Positions 22,391 through 35,282 of a stretch of DNA of 64,000 nucleotides are shown piece after piece. The notes under the pieces are model-generated. The model made no database searches and was not told the origin of the DNA. It saw only the letters and a list, made by a program, of their open reading frames with translations. Source of the DNA: Cadophora sp. MPI-SDFR-AT-0126 (taxonomy: Eukaryota > Ascomycota > Leotiomycetes > Helotiales > Ploettnerulaceae); contig JAGMVK010000025.1 of the NCBI GenBank assembly GCA_020747065.1, forward strand, positions 620,001-684,000, written 5' to 3'. The position numbers were made by a program, and so were the translations under genes. How positions within the stretch are numbered: position 1 is the stretch's first letter; each line of letters begins with the position of its first letter.

Positions 22391-25117
22391 GTAAATTTCT
22401 CCCTCTAGCTCTTCTGCTAATATGCATGATATCTAATCAGTGAGTGATCGAGCCAAATCATATCCGAAGCTACTCGTAAGTCACATGCGCTTGTAACGAT
22501 CGACCTGACTAAAAGGTACACGGTCCACTACCTACAAGTGGTCCTGCACTTTGCTGTGTCGTCCGCTGAGGTCGGACGCCATAACTTAAGATAGGAATGG
22601 CGATCGAGTGCTTCCAGCCAAGCAGTACAAACGCACGGCCTTCTCTTTCGGCAATGTTCGGTTATTGCGAGTCTGAGTTAAATCTGACCCCTGCTGGTAA
22701 GCCGTTGTCGATTCGTTGCACAGCCCAGCCCACATCCACATTCACACAAACCTCAGCGATTACCGCTCTCTATGCCGAATCTCGCTGAGAATAACGGCCC
22801 CACTTTGTACCCCTCCCCCGGCTTCCACTCTCGGCGCATGCGTTTGGGTTTTGTGGAGGACGAGGCGTGTCAAAGGATTTGCGATTTTGGGCGAGATATT
22901 ATTGCAATAATACAAGAAACCTCTGAGAGAGTTTGATGAACTGAGCCCCGAAGTCCGGGAGTGCAATGCCGTTCGGAATTCGGAATTTCGGAATTCAGAT
23001 GTGGGATTAAGGCTTTCATCCCTTTTGTTTTGTTTGATGAGATGACAAGCGAAGTAATGCGTTGCGCGGAACGGACGGAATGGATTTTTCTCGTTGGCGT
23101 GGTTGCGCCTTTTTTTTCCCCCTTCGTGTGGGGAATTCGTGTTTGATATCGACGGGTCGTTGTTTGGCTGCGCTGGATGCGGGCAGTGTGGGACGCTTCG
23201 CTTCAATACTGGAGGAGTCCAGATTGCGGGCAGCATAATTTACCTTTAGTCTATCGGCGTTGACGAAAGGAAGAGTCAGCGGTCAAGGAGAACATGACGA
23301 CGTCGCCGTTTCTGTACCACATTCCCAAACTGCCACACAAACAAATCCCTGCCCTGTCCTGCATCCACTAAATCCAATCTGGCGGGGTTCTGTACATGAA
23401 ATAAAATAAAATATCTCGCATTTCGGCTGGAAACGGACTGATCCATGACATTATTGCAAGCAAGCACGGAAATCAATCTCCCTTGATTCGTCAAGAATCG
23501 TCAGCACTTCTTACGAATCCACCCGACCGAAACGGGGACGGGATTCGTACACGGGATGGAAAGACGGAAACCGGAAAGTCTATCGAGATTTGGGAGAGTT
23601 CATGGGGAGAAGAGGAGAAGTCTGGACCTGGACCTGTATTCTCCACTAAAACTCCAGCTGGGGGGCTTGAGAGGGGAATTCACATCGTCTGGAGAAGTGG
23701 GATATCTCCATACTCACTAGAATGAACTTACTTATGATGGATGAACCCTCCCCTCATCCGAAGCTACCTCCTCGTGCGAACCACCATCACAAGAAAAGAA
23801 ATGAAAGGCAAATCAAGAGGCAAAGAAAATCCAAAATCCGGTATCACTAAGCTGGGCAAGCCCATGATCTCTTTCGATTGTATGGTGGTGTTCATGAGGT
23901 CAACTGTCAAGATGCAGCCATCGCTATTGGCTTCCCCAAATACTAGCTCTGCATACTAGTTCTACGCCTCTGCGGAGAAGTACGGCTGGGCTGGGATGGA
24001 TTTTTGACCCTTTACCTCCGTAGATTCAGATGCATTAACTGGGCATCAAACATGGTTACAGCGGGTGAATCCTGGAGTCCCAGGAGGCGGAGGAAAGATG
24101 CCCTTCTATTCTTGCAGATTAATAGTCAACACCGGTACCGGGACATTGCCGTGTGTGATGTATGAGGCGGGATAAAGTTGATGGATGGGTAAATAAACAC
24201 GCGAGAGACGGGATTCGAATGCCGCTTGTGCCGTGCTGTTGGTCCTTCTTGTTCATCCTATCGTAATTTACGATTTTCCTGAATGATGAACACGCAAGAG
24301 TAGAAATTTCTCTACTCGCTTGGACGAAAGGTCATTGTTTGTAACACCGTAACATCTCGGCTTCGGCTTAAAGGGTATCTGATCTTACCTCAGTCGCATC
24401 ACTCACATGCTTCGAGGTGGCGGGCACATGTCTCGTCTCATATGAAAACAACCACATGTCTGCTGAGCAAAGCAAAAATGTACAGTCAACCCGCAAACAG
24501 CTGCTCCAGAAAATCATAATACTTCCTAGAATGAATTAAAATGAATGGGACACGAATCACTAGCCAGACAAAATGCATTTCAAGTCTTTCGGTCTTGTCC
24601 TATTTAGTCACTAACTCCATCTTTTTCAACTCCACATACCGGATCTTATTTGCCCATTCGAGCCTCAAGCCTCCCCCAGCCCATCGTCTAGACAAGGATT
24701 AAACTTGATCTCCCCCTTCGCCCCGGATCCCTGTCTTCAGATGCTCCAGCTTTTCAAATCTCTCACTAGGATGCTTTGGACTGGTGCAGCACATCACATC
24801 CACTCCACTACTGCTGGTGCTCCTCCACACAAAGGAGAGTCAGCGCACGGAAAGCTCCTTGTCCATTATTTCTTGGCCGTCTTGACGTCTACATATACAT
24901 AGCTAGAGCATGCCCCTCGGTTTGAAACCCGATCCCATCCGTCCTTGAGATACTTTGACCGTTTTGTTTTGTTCTTTTTACGACCATATACCCATCCCAA
25001 GGATTTCTTACTACCGGTTCTCAAAGTCAGGATCACTTAATTGGCGTACACTGGCTTACCAGAAATCGAGTCCGGACCCAAACATCACATGCCCGCTTCC
25101 ATTGTTCTACCAACATT
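22391..25117. other. Intergenic, 2.7 kb
   Basis: No gene supported. Around 22974-23000 a GGAATTC motif is repeated three times in near-palindromic form. The right end is the long upstream region of the Zn2Cys6 regulator. Confidence 0.5.
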
Positions 25118-27974
25118 ATGAATCTCATGCCAACAGTCGAGAGTGATCCTCCAGAGACCAAAATCGCTGCTGTCCCACAATCACCAACATCACCGGAATC
25201 AAATCCGAAGAAGCGCGGCGCCTCTTCCGCCGGATTAGACAGCAATGGCAACCCCAAACCCGTCAAGAGGAGAGCGGCAAAGGCATGCGCCGCGTGTAGA
25301 GCTCGGAAAGTACGCTGTGATGTCATGCAACGATATCATGTCAATTCAGAGGGAGATGTCACATGTTCGAATTGTACGATGGATGGCATCAAATGTGTGA
25401 TAGAGGAGAGTAAACGGCGGAAGTGAGTAGTGCAGCTTTTTACAGCTCAAGAAAATGCAAGAATTGACCCATCCCACCTCAGAAAACATCTAAATGGCAC
25501 CCAAACATCACAACCTGAGCCAAAACAATCGCAAACATGGCCAAATGGTATCGTGAATCCTTCAGATATCTCGAACCCAGGAAACAGGAGATGGAGCAGC
25601 TCCTCTTCCAACGACCTGCCTGAAGATTACGCCCCAGGACCTCACGTCCCCCATCCAATCTGTAAGCATGGGGTATTCTCCCACTGTGCCTATCTAACAG
25701 CCACAGACCAAACCGTGAACAAGAAGATCGAGAACCATACTCTGCTGCGCAGGCAGGGCTACATGGCCACGCAATATGATTCAGATCCCACTTACACCCT
25801 CATGACATCCGCATCCCTCAGTGGCGATCTCACGAAGACGAGACTCGATACCCCGCCCGTACTGCTCAAACATCAATTACCAGCATATCTGAAGCCGCTC
25901 CCCCCTCGAATGACTTCTGTAGACATCGATTACCTATTTGCCAAAGGCGCCCTGTCTCTCCCCGATACGCCAGTTCGAAATGCCCTTCTACGAGCCTACT
26001 GCGAATTCGTACATCCATACATGCCTTTACTCGAAATACACCATGTTTTGGAGATAATGAACGATCCGAGCGGAGAGTCTGGGAAGATCAGTCTACTGCT
26101 CTTTCAAGCTATCATGTTTGCAGGCACTGCTTTCGTGGATATGGGCCATTTGCACGCAGCGGGGTATACGAATCGAAAAGCAGCCCGGAAAGCCTTCTTC
26201 CAAAAAGCCAGAGTAAGTCTGCAGACACAGAGGAGACAGTACAAAGCTAATTTATCAGGTCCTTTACGACTTTGACTACGAAATTGACCGCGTCTCCCTC
26301 GTTCAATCCCTCCTCCTCATGACATACTGGTACGAAACTCCGGACGATCAAAAAGATACATGGCATTGGATGGGTGTAGCCATCTCCCTAGCACACACAA
26401 TTGGTCTACATCGCAACCCCGAGAACTCCAATATGGAGCCTGCAAAGAAGAAGCTCTGGAAGCGCATCTGGTGGTCCTGTTTCATGCGGGATCGTCTAAT
26501 CGCTCTCGGAATGCGAAGACCTACACGTGTAAAAGATGAGGACTACGATGTTCCCATGCTAGTAGAAGATGATTTCGAGATCGGAGCCCTTGCAGAAAAC
26601 ATCACCATCATCCCGCAATCCTGCACGCTCATGCGAACCCCCTCCATCCAGCTCCAACTCGCCCAGATGTGCATCGCCAAAGCCAAACTCTGCCTCTGCA
26701 TTTCGCACGTCCTCTCAGCACAATACTCCGTCCTAGTCCGCCACCAGGGCATGCAAGGCCAGGAAGGCAGCACGCGCTCATCCGTGATGCTTTTCCCAAA
26801 GAAGCTCGATCAGACAGACGAAGTCACTCGCTGCGACGAGGAGCTGCAGGAATGGGTTCGGGATCTCCCCACAGCGTGCCAGTATACCGAGCATATCGAC
26901 CCAGGTCAAGCAGGCGACACGGTCTTCGTCCAGCGCTCTCTCCTTCACATGGTGTATTACACTACTCTCTCCGCTCTGCACCGCCCTCAAGTCCTTCCTT
27001 GCGCAGGAACAAGCGGTGCGCAACCCGACTCCAGTAGAGAACTCCAAGACCTCTCACGCAAACAAGTCCGCGAAGCGAGTCGAGAGATCACCAAAATCTC
27101 ACAGAACATTCACGAGCATGCTCTCGAAAAATACCTTCCCACCACAGGCGTGACCGTGCTCCTCCCCGCCATCATCATCCACCTCCTAGATATCAAATCG
27201 TGCAACGACGAAGCTCGACGCGCGGCCATGAACGGTTTCTGTCAGTGCATGCAAGTCCTCGAGAAGTTGCGTGATAATTACGCGAGCGCCGATTTCGCGA
27301 CGCAGTTCTTGGAGGCGGCGATTCGCAAGGCGGATATCGAGATGGTGATGTCCAGCTCCGTGGCACGAAGCCATATCCGCAGCGAGGATGTACAGAACAT
27401 GCTTGCAAGTCAGAAAGTCCGCGAGGTGAGAGAGAGGGCTAAGATGATGGCGGCTTCGAGGGCGATCTCGCCTCCCGTGGATTCCTCAGAGCATCACGAC
27501 CAGTCTACTATTGATTCCGGCTTCACTGGCTTAGACAACCACCGTCACAACGGAGGTCTCGAAGACCATTCAGCTCTCTTCGCCCACACGCCACCAGACT
27601 CAGACTCGCACACCGCATCCGCCTTCTCGCCACCTCCTCAATCCCACGACCACCTCAACCACAACAACAATGCTTATCTCAACACCTTCAACCACACCAA
27701 TCTCCATAACCTCGGCGAATTCAACCCCCTAGACCCACCCGTCGATCTTAATGATTTCCTCAACTTCGACGCCCCCAACGGCAACGTCACCGATATCTGG
27801 AGCATACCTCTCGACGAGGGAGCGCACGGTGAATCGGGTGGCTTCATGGGTGATATGAGTTGGGTTGATCAGGGGCCGGGGTGGAGTAGGATGCATAGTC
27901 CTCTGCCGGGGGAGGATTTCTTTGGTGGTGGTGGGGAGAAGGTGGGTGGAAATGAGGTGGATGTTGCGGCGTGA
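25118..27974 (+). CDS. Zn2Cys6 transcription factor, cutinase factor 1/FarA-like
   Basis: Nuclear regulator of 916 residues in three exons: 25118-25422, 25483-26212 and 26259-27974 (introns of 60 and 46 nt, both frame-consistent). The zinc cluster is CAACRARKVRC...CSNCTMDGIKC, cysteines 57, 60, 67, 83, 86 and 93. Fifteen residues separate the third and fourth cysteines, longer than usual. It is preceded by a basic KRRAAK and followed by KRRKK. The middle is the fungal-specific transcription factor domain (LLLMTYWYETPDDQKDTWHW, GLHRNP, KRIWWSCFMRDR). The C terminus is Asn/His/Pro/Asp-rich, as in activation regions. The order and wording resemble CTF1-beta and FarA/FarB proteins, which control cutinase or fatty-acid utilisation genes; this assignment is by recognition and needs alignment. 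No target genes for such a regulator are obvious nearby. Confidence 0.85.
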
Positions 27975-29066
27975 GGGGGAACTGGGATGGAGAGAGAAAC
28001 ATGAAATTTGGGAAGGTTGCTAAGATGGTGACATACCATCGAGAGCACATGCCAGACAAGAGAAGGATTTTCCGAGAGGGACATGATCGAGAAGTACGTA
28101 GGTGGAAAGCTGTGGCATATTCCAAGCGAACGGAAGAGCATAGAACTTCCATCTACCACGAAACCTCCCAGTGGAATGGAAACGGGCGAAGCAGAATGAA
28201 ATCCGAGGAATAAACTCGAATGGCCTAACCACATTGTGTGTATCTAATCTACGGTGGACGGACAACTGGAACAGGAGTTCTGGCGCTCAATTGGGGACTT
28301 CAAAAGTTTGCGGTGGAACTTTTTCGCTTACGGTTGTTTTTGTTGATTTTTTTTCTTTTTTCTTCGCTTCCTTGGAAGGTAGACAACGGATGAGCTCGTA
28401 GGCTAGATATTGTAGGAAGGAGTATACCCTGGCGGGAATCAAGTAATACTTGCTAGAAACTGCAATAAAAGTTTCGTTATTTGAAGTCTATGCCTTTGAA
28501 CACCTGATCTGTGGATCTGTCTGTCAGTGATGCAAGGATATCAAGTCTAAGTAAGGTAGGAGGGAGGTGAGACACGGCGGGGAAGCAAGCAGTCGTTGAG
28601 ATAGTCATAATAACCACCTAGATCACTGTGTGTTGTGTGTGCTACAGCCCCGGTAGTCTACGGAAAGAGTCTGTGGTTACATTTATCGAGTGGAATTGGC
28701 CAGGCAGCAATTATCCTCGAATCGAGATAGTTTCCTCATTCCTCATTCGACTAGTCCATTGATGCATTGTACGATTGTAAATCCCCTCCTTGTTGCCGCT
28801 GCTTGCTTATATACCTCTTGGCGGCAGAAACTAGCAAACCTGGGTGTGGAACTTATCCAGTTGTGATGACAATGATTCCGTCCACATCCCAAAACATAGC
28901 CATGTCTTTATCCATACTTGCTCTTAACCTCCCAAACGCCTGTCCTTCACTCCCTGGGTATATCTCGCTTTTTCTCTCCACATCTTTCTTCCGCGACTTC
29001 AATTCCCCTCCCTTTCCAACTTCCATTTACCTCCATCATCCCTATCTCTGACGTCCCCCTCTCACC
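27975..29066. other. Intergenic, 1.1 kb
   Basis: 3' flanks of two convergent genes. Only short chance frames; pyrimidine-rich near 29040-29120. Nothing else recognised. Confidence 0.5.
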
Positions 29067-29659
29067 TCACCTCCCCCTCCCCTTCGTAGCACCCTTCCCA
29101 TTCCCCTTCCCCACCTTAGCCTTCTCCCCCTCCACGAAATCCCTCAAGATCCCCTGAAGCGCCTCATTCTTCCTCGTCATAAGCAGTACATCATCCGTGG
29201 TGATCGTCGTCCGGCCTGCATGCCGTGAGAAGGCTTCGAGGTCGATGGCTGTGTTTTCTGTTGATTGCGGGGTGCTTTAGCACGGTGCAAGATCTTGTAC
29301 TCATGTGGTTTTGAGACGGTGGGAGGCGGGGTTAGAGAGGAGGGGAGGGGAGGGGAGAGGGAGAAGAGGGAATGGAGAAGAGGAAGACGGAATACAAACC
29401 CAGTTGCGCCCACACCATCTCTGTCATGGCACCAATGAATTGTGGCGTGGCTGTCGTATTGAGTAAAGCAGCTTCCTCGTCTACCATCTTGCCGATGCTG
29501 AACCAGAGGGAGGCTTTGAGTTTCTGATTGTTGTTAGTTATGGACTTTAACTTCGCACGCCAGGATGATTTGGATACGAATGGGAGTGCGATGGGATTTG
29601 CACGGAGAAGGAGAGACACTTACCTCGCGCATGGGATCTTCATCTTCTTGCTGTGACAT
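29067..29659 (-). CDS. MHF1: MHF1 / CENP-S histone-fold protein
   Basis: Small histone-fold protein that pairs with MHF2 (CENP-X). The complex serves the Fanconi/FANCM-type helicase at stalled forks and the inner kinetochore. Three exons, 29624-29659, 29400-29523 and 29067-29257, give 116 residues; introns are 100 nt (branch ACTAAC, acceptor AATCAG) and 142 nt (donor GTTTGT), both in frame. Diagnostic sequence: LKASLWFSIGKMVDEEA, ATPQFIGAMTEMVWAQL, then ENTAIDLEAFSRHAGR, TTITTDDVLLMTRKNEAL. The end is a short basic Gly/Lys tail. A start six codons upstream (29677) is possible. Intron 2 holds a long purine-rich tract. It is divergent from PGA2 across 589 nt. Confidence 0.9.
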
Positions 29660-30248
29660 CTTGCTATGCTTTGGCATGTAACACCTCGCTGACACGAATT
29701 GGACCAGGCCGTTGGAAGACGATGAGGGGTGAAGTCGAGGGAGACGCGTCAAGAACTCCCATGCACGCGATCCTGGACCGACGTTTCTCCGTTCCGACCC
29801 GTTCAATGCCGGCGCGAATTATTTCGCTGGGCTGGCAAAGGCCGAAGATTCAAACAGTCATGAAAAAGTAATCGCGCAGCAGATCCGGCCTTCCTTCTTT
29901 TCTTTTGAGGGATTACTTAAGATTGGTTTCTGCGCGCATTGTTGAGCTGTTCGATTTTGAACTTCAATTTGTACCCGAGAGTTTTCTGGACAGAAAAAAG
30001 TAGGGAAGAGAGACACAGACACTGGGAATTGATGATCTTCTTCGACTGCAACTGCAACTGCGACGAACAACGACGGCTTTGCGACGACGACAACCACAAC
30101 TCTCGAGATCTCCACGAAGAAAGTCTGCAAATCAGTTGGTAAACAAACAAGCAGTATCCATCTCGATTCTCGCATCCTCACCACGACCCCAATCCCCCGA
30201 TCAGACAAACCCCCTCCTCAACATCCACAACCTCTCCCAACCCTCAAA
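29660..30248. promoter_or_regulatory. Divergent promoter region of MHF1 and PGA2
   Basis: Noncoding stretch between two divergent starts. The segment just before PGA2 is CT/CA-rich and ends CCCTCAAAATG. No defined regulator site was recognised. Confidence 0.4.
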
Positions 30249-30758
30249 ATGGACGCCTTCCTCGCATCAACCCTCGAATTCCTCGAATGGCTTATCTCCC
30301 TCCCCCGCCAGGGCTACACAAACCTCACCCGCAACGCAGTCCACATGTGGGACGACATGACAACCCTCAACTACATCCGCATGATCGCCATCGTCGGAGG
30401 CTACCTCTTCATCCGCCCGTATCTACAGCGATACGGAGAAAGACAGCAGGCGAAACAAATGGAGAAGATGTTGGCGCAGAAAGAAGGCGGCGAGGGGAAG
30501 GGGAAAAAGGCGAAGATTAGTCCGAATGCTTTGAGGGATGGTGGGGCAGGGAAGAGTGTGAAGTTTGCGGATGAGGGGGCTGAGAGTGAGGGCGAGGGGG
30601 TGGGGGAGGGAGGGAAAGAGGAGCGGGGGAAGAAGGAGAAGAAGAGGCAGAAGAAGGTGGTGGAGAAGAAGAGTAGAGCTTCGGAAGAAGAGGAGAGTGA
30701 TGAGATGGATATTATGGAGCATCTTGTTGATTATGAGGAAGGGAAGGATGGGTGGTAG
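30249..30758 (+). CDS. PGA2: PGA2-like ER protein of protein trafficking
   Basis: Single exon, 169 residues. One hydrophobic segment near residues 42-60 (YIRMIAIVGGYLFIRPYL) is followed by a highly charged Lys/Glu/Gly-rich cytosolic region. The C-terminal signature MEHLVDYEEGKDGW is characteristic of the fungal Pga2 family. In yeast Pga2 is an essential ER/nuclear-envelope membrane protein needed for processing of Gas1 and alkaline phosphatase. The N-terminal part (FLEWLISLPRQGYTNL, HMWDDM) also fits. The Lys/Glu tract is coded by GA-rich DNA (30440-30720). Length is close to that of other filamentous-fungal members. Confidence 0.85.
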   Translation: MDAFLASTLEFLEWLISLPRQGYTNLTRNAVHMWDDMTTLNYIRMIAIVGGYLFIRPYLQRYGERQQAKQMEKMLAQKEGGEGKGKKAKISPNALRDGGAGKSVKFADEGAESEGEGVGEGGKEERGKKEKKRQKKVVEKKSRASEEEESDEMDIMEHLVDYEEGKDGW

Positions 30759-32498
30759 ATTGCGTGTTGGGAGAGGGGGGGATGTATTATATGGCGGTAG
30801 AATGGATTAATGGTTTGCATCGTCTGGCTTGTGGCTGCATTGCTGGCGTTGGTTTGCGGTAATAGAGGATCTGATACTCGAGGAGGACATTGTTCGATAG
30901 CTGGAGTTGTACGCTCGGATGGCAAGGACAATGTATACTCTTGCCATATCTATACTGGGAAGGGACTAGGAAGGGTTGTACATTGGTTTTGTGCCTCTGG
31001 TTGTATGCTTATCAAGGGAATGGAGATTTCCTCACAAGCTGGTCTGTTGTGATGCTGTCACCTCGGTCAACATTACATCAATCGAAGAGGCAACCTTCGA
31101 ACGCTACCCTGACCGGCCGCTGTCTGCTTCGTCTCTGGGATATCTCGCATTCTTGAACTGAAAATACCCCACCAAACGGGCGGGGAAGTTCTTGGAGATC
31201 ACGCAGCCCGGAACTCGGATGTAGTGGTATCCTTTACAAGCCTTGGATGAAGAATCATACCCGGCATGTCCGAATTTCAGAGGATTCGTAGCTAGACTCG
31301 AAGCAAACTATCCTTGACGCAGACCATCCTCGAAGAGTGGATCGTGAAGGCGTAACTATGACTTCGATCCAACGGGAACGGAACGGGCCACGGCAAACTC
31401 GCCTTTTGGCATGTGGACAAGCCTAATGTAAAGCACTGAATCGTGGACGTTCTTGCCTGCTTGATATCCACTGGAGAATTTATCGAGTCGTATTTTGGAA
31501 AAGTCAGAGACAGTACCATTGGATCTTCATGCCCAGCCGGAATTCTGGCTGCACGGCATCGAGAAATTCTTGGAGACTTGGGATAATATTTGACATGTTG
31601 ATGATTGGAAAGGACACAGTTTCCCAAGAATTTTTTGATTGAATACGCACTTTGCGTTTCCTTTCACTGGATCCCTCTTCTGCTGTACAATATCAACTTA
31701 GACATTGGTCTCGTGCTCAGGCATAATCGGGCTTCACCTGTCCACAAATAGACAACAAACTGAAAAGCCAGAGTATCACTACATCTCATACTTTCACTTC
31801 TGATTGATCCACCATTACCGCTTCTTCAGATTGCATTATCGCGTTGAGAGGGCACGACGGCTCTCCTCTCATCCAACCCCTCCAAACCCCTCCAACCAAA
31901 TCCAGACTTCCATGTAGATCATCAGAATTTTCAGGCACAACACCTCACTAATTCGTTGAAATCCGGAGGCAAATCACCCCTCCGCCCGAGAAATCAACAA
32001 ATGATATCAACAATCTCTCCCTTCACGCATATGCACGCACACACCCCTAAGAGCCTAGCAAGAAGAAGCAACACCACACATTTCACTTGAAGTTATCCCC
32101 ACCGCTCTTTTGTGGATCTTCTTACGCATGAATTCTGTATTTTCTGACGCTGTGTGCGCTCTTTCCGTGAATATTCCGTAGTGTGGTGACCTCGTATTAT
32201 AATGCAGAGAATAGAAGAGACTTGAGGAGGGGCTGTCTTGTCTTTACGTTTTGGCCACTGCACTTGATCGAGCTTGCTGACGCCGCCGCATCTTTCAGCT
32301 AACCAGCCCACCTAATCGCTGCACTACAGTGCCAACACGAGTGAAGCAACGTCAACACTCTCATGATTATGATATGATTTACGAACTGAACATTTTCCCA
32401 CCTGAACACATCTCTCATCAACAACACACACCACACCTCTGCCATATGGCCACAACGACTGAGGGGTTCTCTTGTCAGGGTTAAGCCAAGGATTGACC
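30759..32498. other. Intergenic, 1.7 kb
   Basis: No gene supported. Pyrimidine-rich, AT-rich upstream region of the next gene from about 31800. No RNA gene or repeat was recognised. Confidence 0.5.
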
Positions 32499-35282
32499 AT
32501 GGAGGGATTGCGAATCAATGAGCTGCTGGCAAATGGCTATTTCAAGACCAAGACAGCAAGAAGTAAGAGTCCGTCAGGTTTTGACAGGTATGAGATATTC
32601 CTTCTTCTCTTAATAGACTTCATCTGATCGTCTGCCGCTAGAAACCCTCAAGCTCCAAGCTCGAACACCCCCTCCTTCCTCCACACCCCCACCCAACACA
32701 TTCCACGAGAACGAAGCAGAAGTCGAGGACCTCGGAGACCACCACCACCTCCTCCCAGCGTAGAAGACGAAGCTATATCCCTTGCTAGAGAGTCCTCCCC
32801 TTCCATCCCTTCCTATGACCCCCCGCTGCGGGGTAAAATCGATCAGAATCCTATCATACTAGAAGCAGAGGTCACAGCCGCTGAAAGAGCTATTCTACAG
32901 GATGTCGAATGTCCGAAAGATGCATACGGCAATCCTGAGAGGAGGTTTGTATTCATCCCAAAGGCGGAGAGCACCTCTGGGTCGGACGACGAGGTGAGGC
33001 AGCGGAAGAGGGAGATTAGGAATAAGCCGAAAGAGGTCAGGAGAGAAGAGCCACTACGGAGCGGATCGAGATACGAACCTGGCAAATACGAACCAAGAAG
33101 AGAGGAGAAACAACAGAGACAAGAACTGCCACGACAAGATTCCAGGCGGGAGGAGAGACGGGAGACAAGAAGGGAGGAAAGACCCGACAGGCCGCATCGG
33201 CAGGAATCCAGGAAGGAAGACAGACCAGAAAGACCGCCTCGACAGGAATCCAGAAGAGAAGTCAAAATCGATCAACCACATCCACCACTCGAGCGAAGGA
33301 GGAGTAGACAGGATCTTCCAACCCTCGAAACCAAAGTCCCGCGAGAAATCCCGCCAAAATTCAGAAGAAGTGCCTCGGCCTTTGCTGTGAGCCCTAGAGA
33401 TGACGAAACTCCGAAACCACCGGCTCCTCGAACACCAGCTGCGGAGTACTTTCTGTCGCCAGAAGCCATTAGACCTAAAGAATACTTTTCTCAATCCGTA
33501 CCTCGTCAACAAGCTCATGATGCTCTATGGGGAAAGACTGGAACTCCGACGGATAAGAGAAATAGTGGCAGCTTCTCTGGATCTCGTCCTGGCACCCCAT
33601 CTTCAGATAAACGGAATAGTGGGAATTTTGAAAAGTTGACTCGGCCGCAACAGCTGATGGAAGAAAATGGTGGTCGACCAAATGAGAGACCTGGCGGATC
33701 ATCAAGACCTTCAACGCAGAGAAAATCATATTACAGCAGCAGTGAGGATGACATTGCGGATAGCGATTCTGAGAGACACAGACGCCATCTTGGACCCAGA
33801 GGACGGGAAGATTATCATCAGAGATCTCCTTCCAAATCGAACAGATCCTCAATGGATCTCAAGGGGTCAAGGCTTTCAAGTCCACTCCCTTCTCCCAAGG
33901 TCTCTCCTAGCCAGATTCCCAGAGGAGATTACGTTGAACGTGCAGAAACGTTCCCACAGTCCGGAAGAAGAAATACATCACGACCAGTGTCACCTAATTC
34001 GGAGACGCCAAGAGCAGACAGACTAAATCCTATTGATGTCCAGCGGCCGAGATCAAGAGCAGGTGAGGCGCAGAAACGCCCGTCAAATACATCTCATACC
34101 TCTCTTCCGATTCCCATTCCTTCGAGGATCGATCTCCACTCGCCAGGAGAAACAACGACCTCACCAGCTATTCCACAATTTGGAGTGGCAAACTCATGGC
34201 AACCTCCACCGACCCAAAATCTGGAGAAACCCGTTGGCTCTTATCGACGATATTCTCAGGATATTGAACGTGGCAGTGTTGCGCCGCTACCGACCTGCCC
34301 TCGAATGCATCCTACTCGTGGCCGAAATGATTGGTTGACTCTACCTCAATGCCCATCCTTCGACATCTGTCCATCTTGCTTCAATTCGATCATTGCTCCT
34401 ACTGATTTCCGGAACCTGTTCGTCCCTGCCGCTCGTCGGCCGCCGGAAGTTGAGGTTCTTTGTGATTTTGGTAGCTCTCCATGGTACAGGATTGCCTGGC
34501 TATTGACGAGAAAGGAGAGAAGAAAGGATTTGGATCTCTTCTACGGACTGGCAGACATCGCTGCCAGGTACCAACCTTGCCTGGGTAAACACGAAGCAGT
34601 CAGGCAATGGTATTCTGTTATCGACCACAAAACTGGAGCTCCAGTTCGTGGATTCGACGTCTGCTACAGCTGCGTCAAAAGTGTCGAGGTCCTTCTCCCA
34701 ACCATCCGAGGCGTTTTCGTCAGGACAGAGACAGGTCCAAGCCCGAGAATCTGCGACCTAAGATTCGATAGCAAACGTTTCGTTCAATACTTCGACGCCC
34801 TCGAAACCACTGCCGATCTCGCTTCCTACCACGACGGTCCTCCCGATACCCGCGACCTCGCCAGTCTCGCCCGCCGCCTCGCCATGTTTGAAGAATGCCA
34901 GCAGGACAAGGACCTCCTCGATCGTCGCTGGCACATAATCACCCAACTCCCCGAGTTCACCGTTTGCGAAGAATGTTTCGACGAAGTCGTCTGGCCGGAA
35001 CTCGAAGAGAATAAAGCGATCCCGCTCATGTTCAACAAGACTCTTCAGCGACTCCCGAAAGCGAGCTGTCAGCTTTATAGTCCCAAGATGCGCGGGATCT
35101 TCAGGCTGGCGGTTGATAGTGGCGATTATAAGATGTTGGCGAGCAAGGCGAGGGAGAGGAAGAGTATCGAGACTGCGTATAAAGCGAATTTGGGGGAGTT
35201 GAGGAGGCAGAAGGGGAGTGGGGGTGGGATTTTGGAGAGGGAGGTGGCGAGGTTGGAGGAGGAGTGGAGGAAGTGGGAATGA
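32499..35282 (+). CDS. Arg/Glu/Ser-rich protein with three CxxC motifs, unknown function
   Basis: Not recognised. Two exons, 32499-32587 and 32642-35282, joined by a 54-nt intron (GTATGA...CGCTAG), give 909 residues. The N-terminal two-thirds looks disordered: repeated RQE/RRE blocks (for example RREERRETRREERPDR), then Ser/Pro/Arg-rich sequence with SSSEDDIADSDSE. The last 320 residues look folded and contain three evenly spaced CxxC pairs, FDICPSCF near residue 605, FDVCYSCV near 704 and FTVCEECF near 805, possibly binding zinc. Tryptophan-containing blocks (SPWYRIAWLLTRKER) separate them. The C terminus is a charged helix (KARERKSIETAYKANLGELR). The start is the ATG giving MEGLRINELLANGYFK. 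Nuclear or RNA-related roles are only a guess from composition. Confidence 0.8.

Noticed and set aside
22760..23236. Minus-strand frame of 158 codons
   Set aside because: Composition follows local low-complexity and GGAATTC repeats; no domain.
24205..24230. ATTCGAATCCC-like string (minus strand) resembling a tRNA T-loop
   Set aside because: The flanking bases do not form a T-stem and no cloverleaf can be drawn.
30565..30810. Arg/Gly-rich frame overlapping PGA2
   Set aside because: Shadow of the GA-rich coding sequence of PGA2 in another frame.
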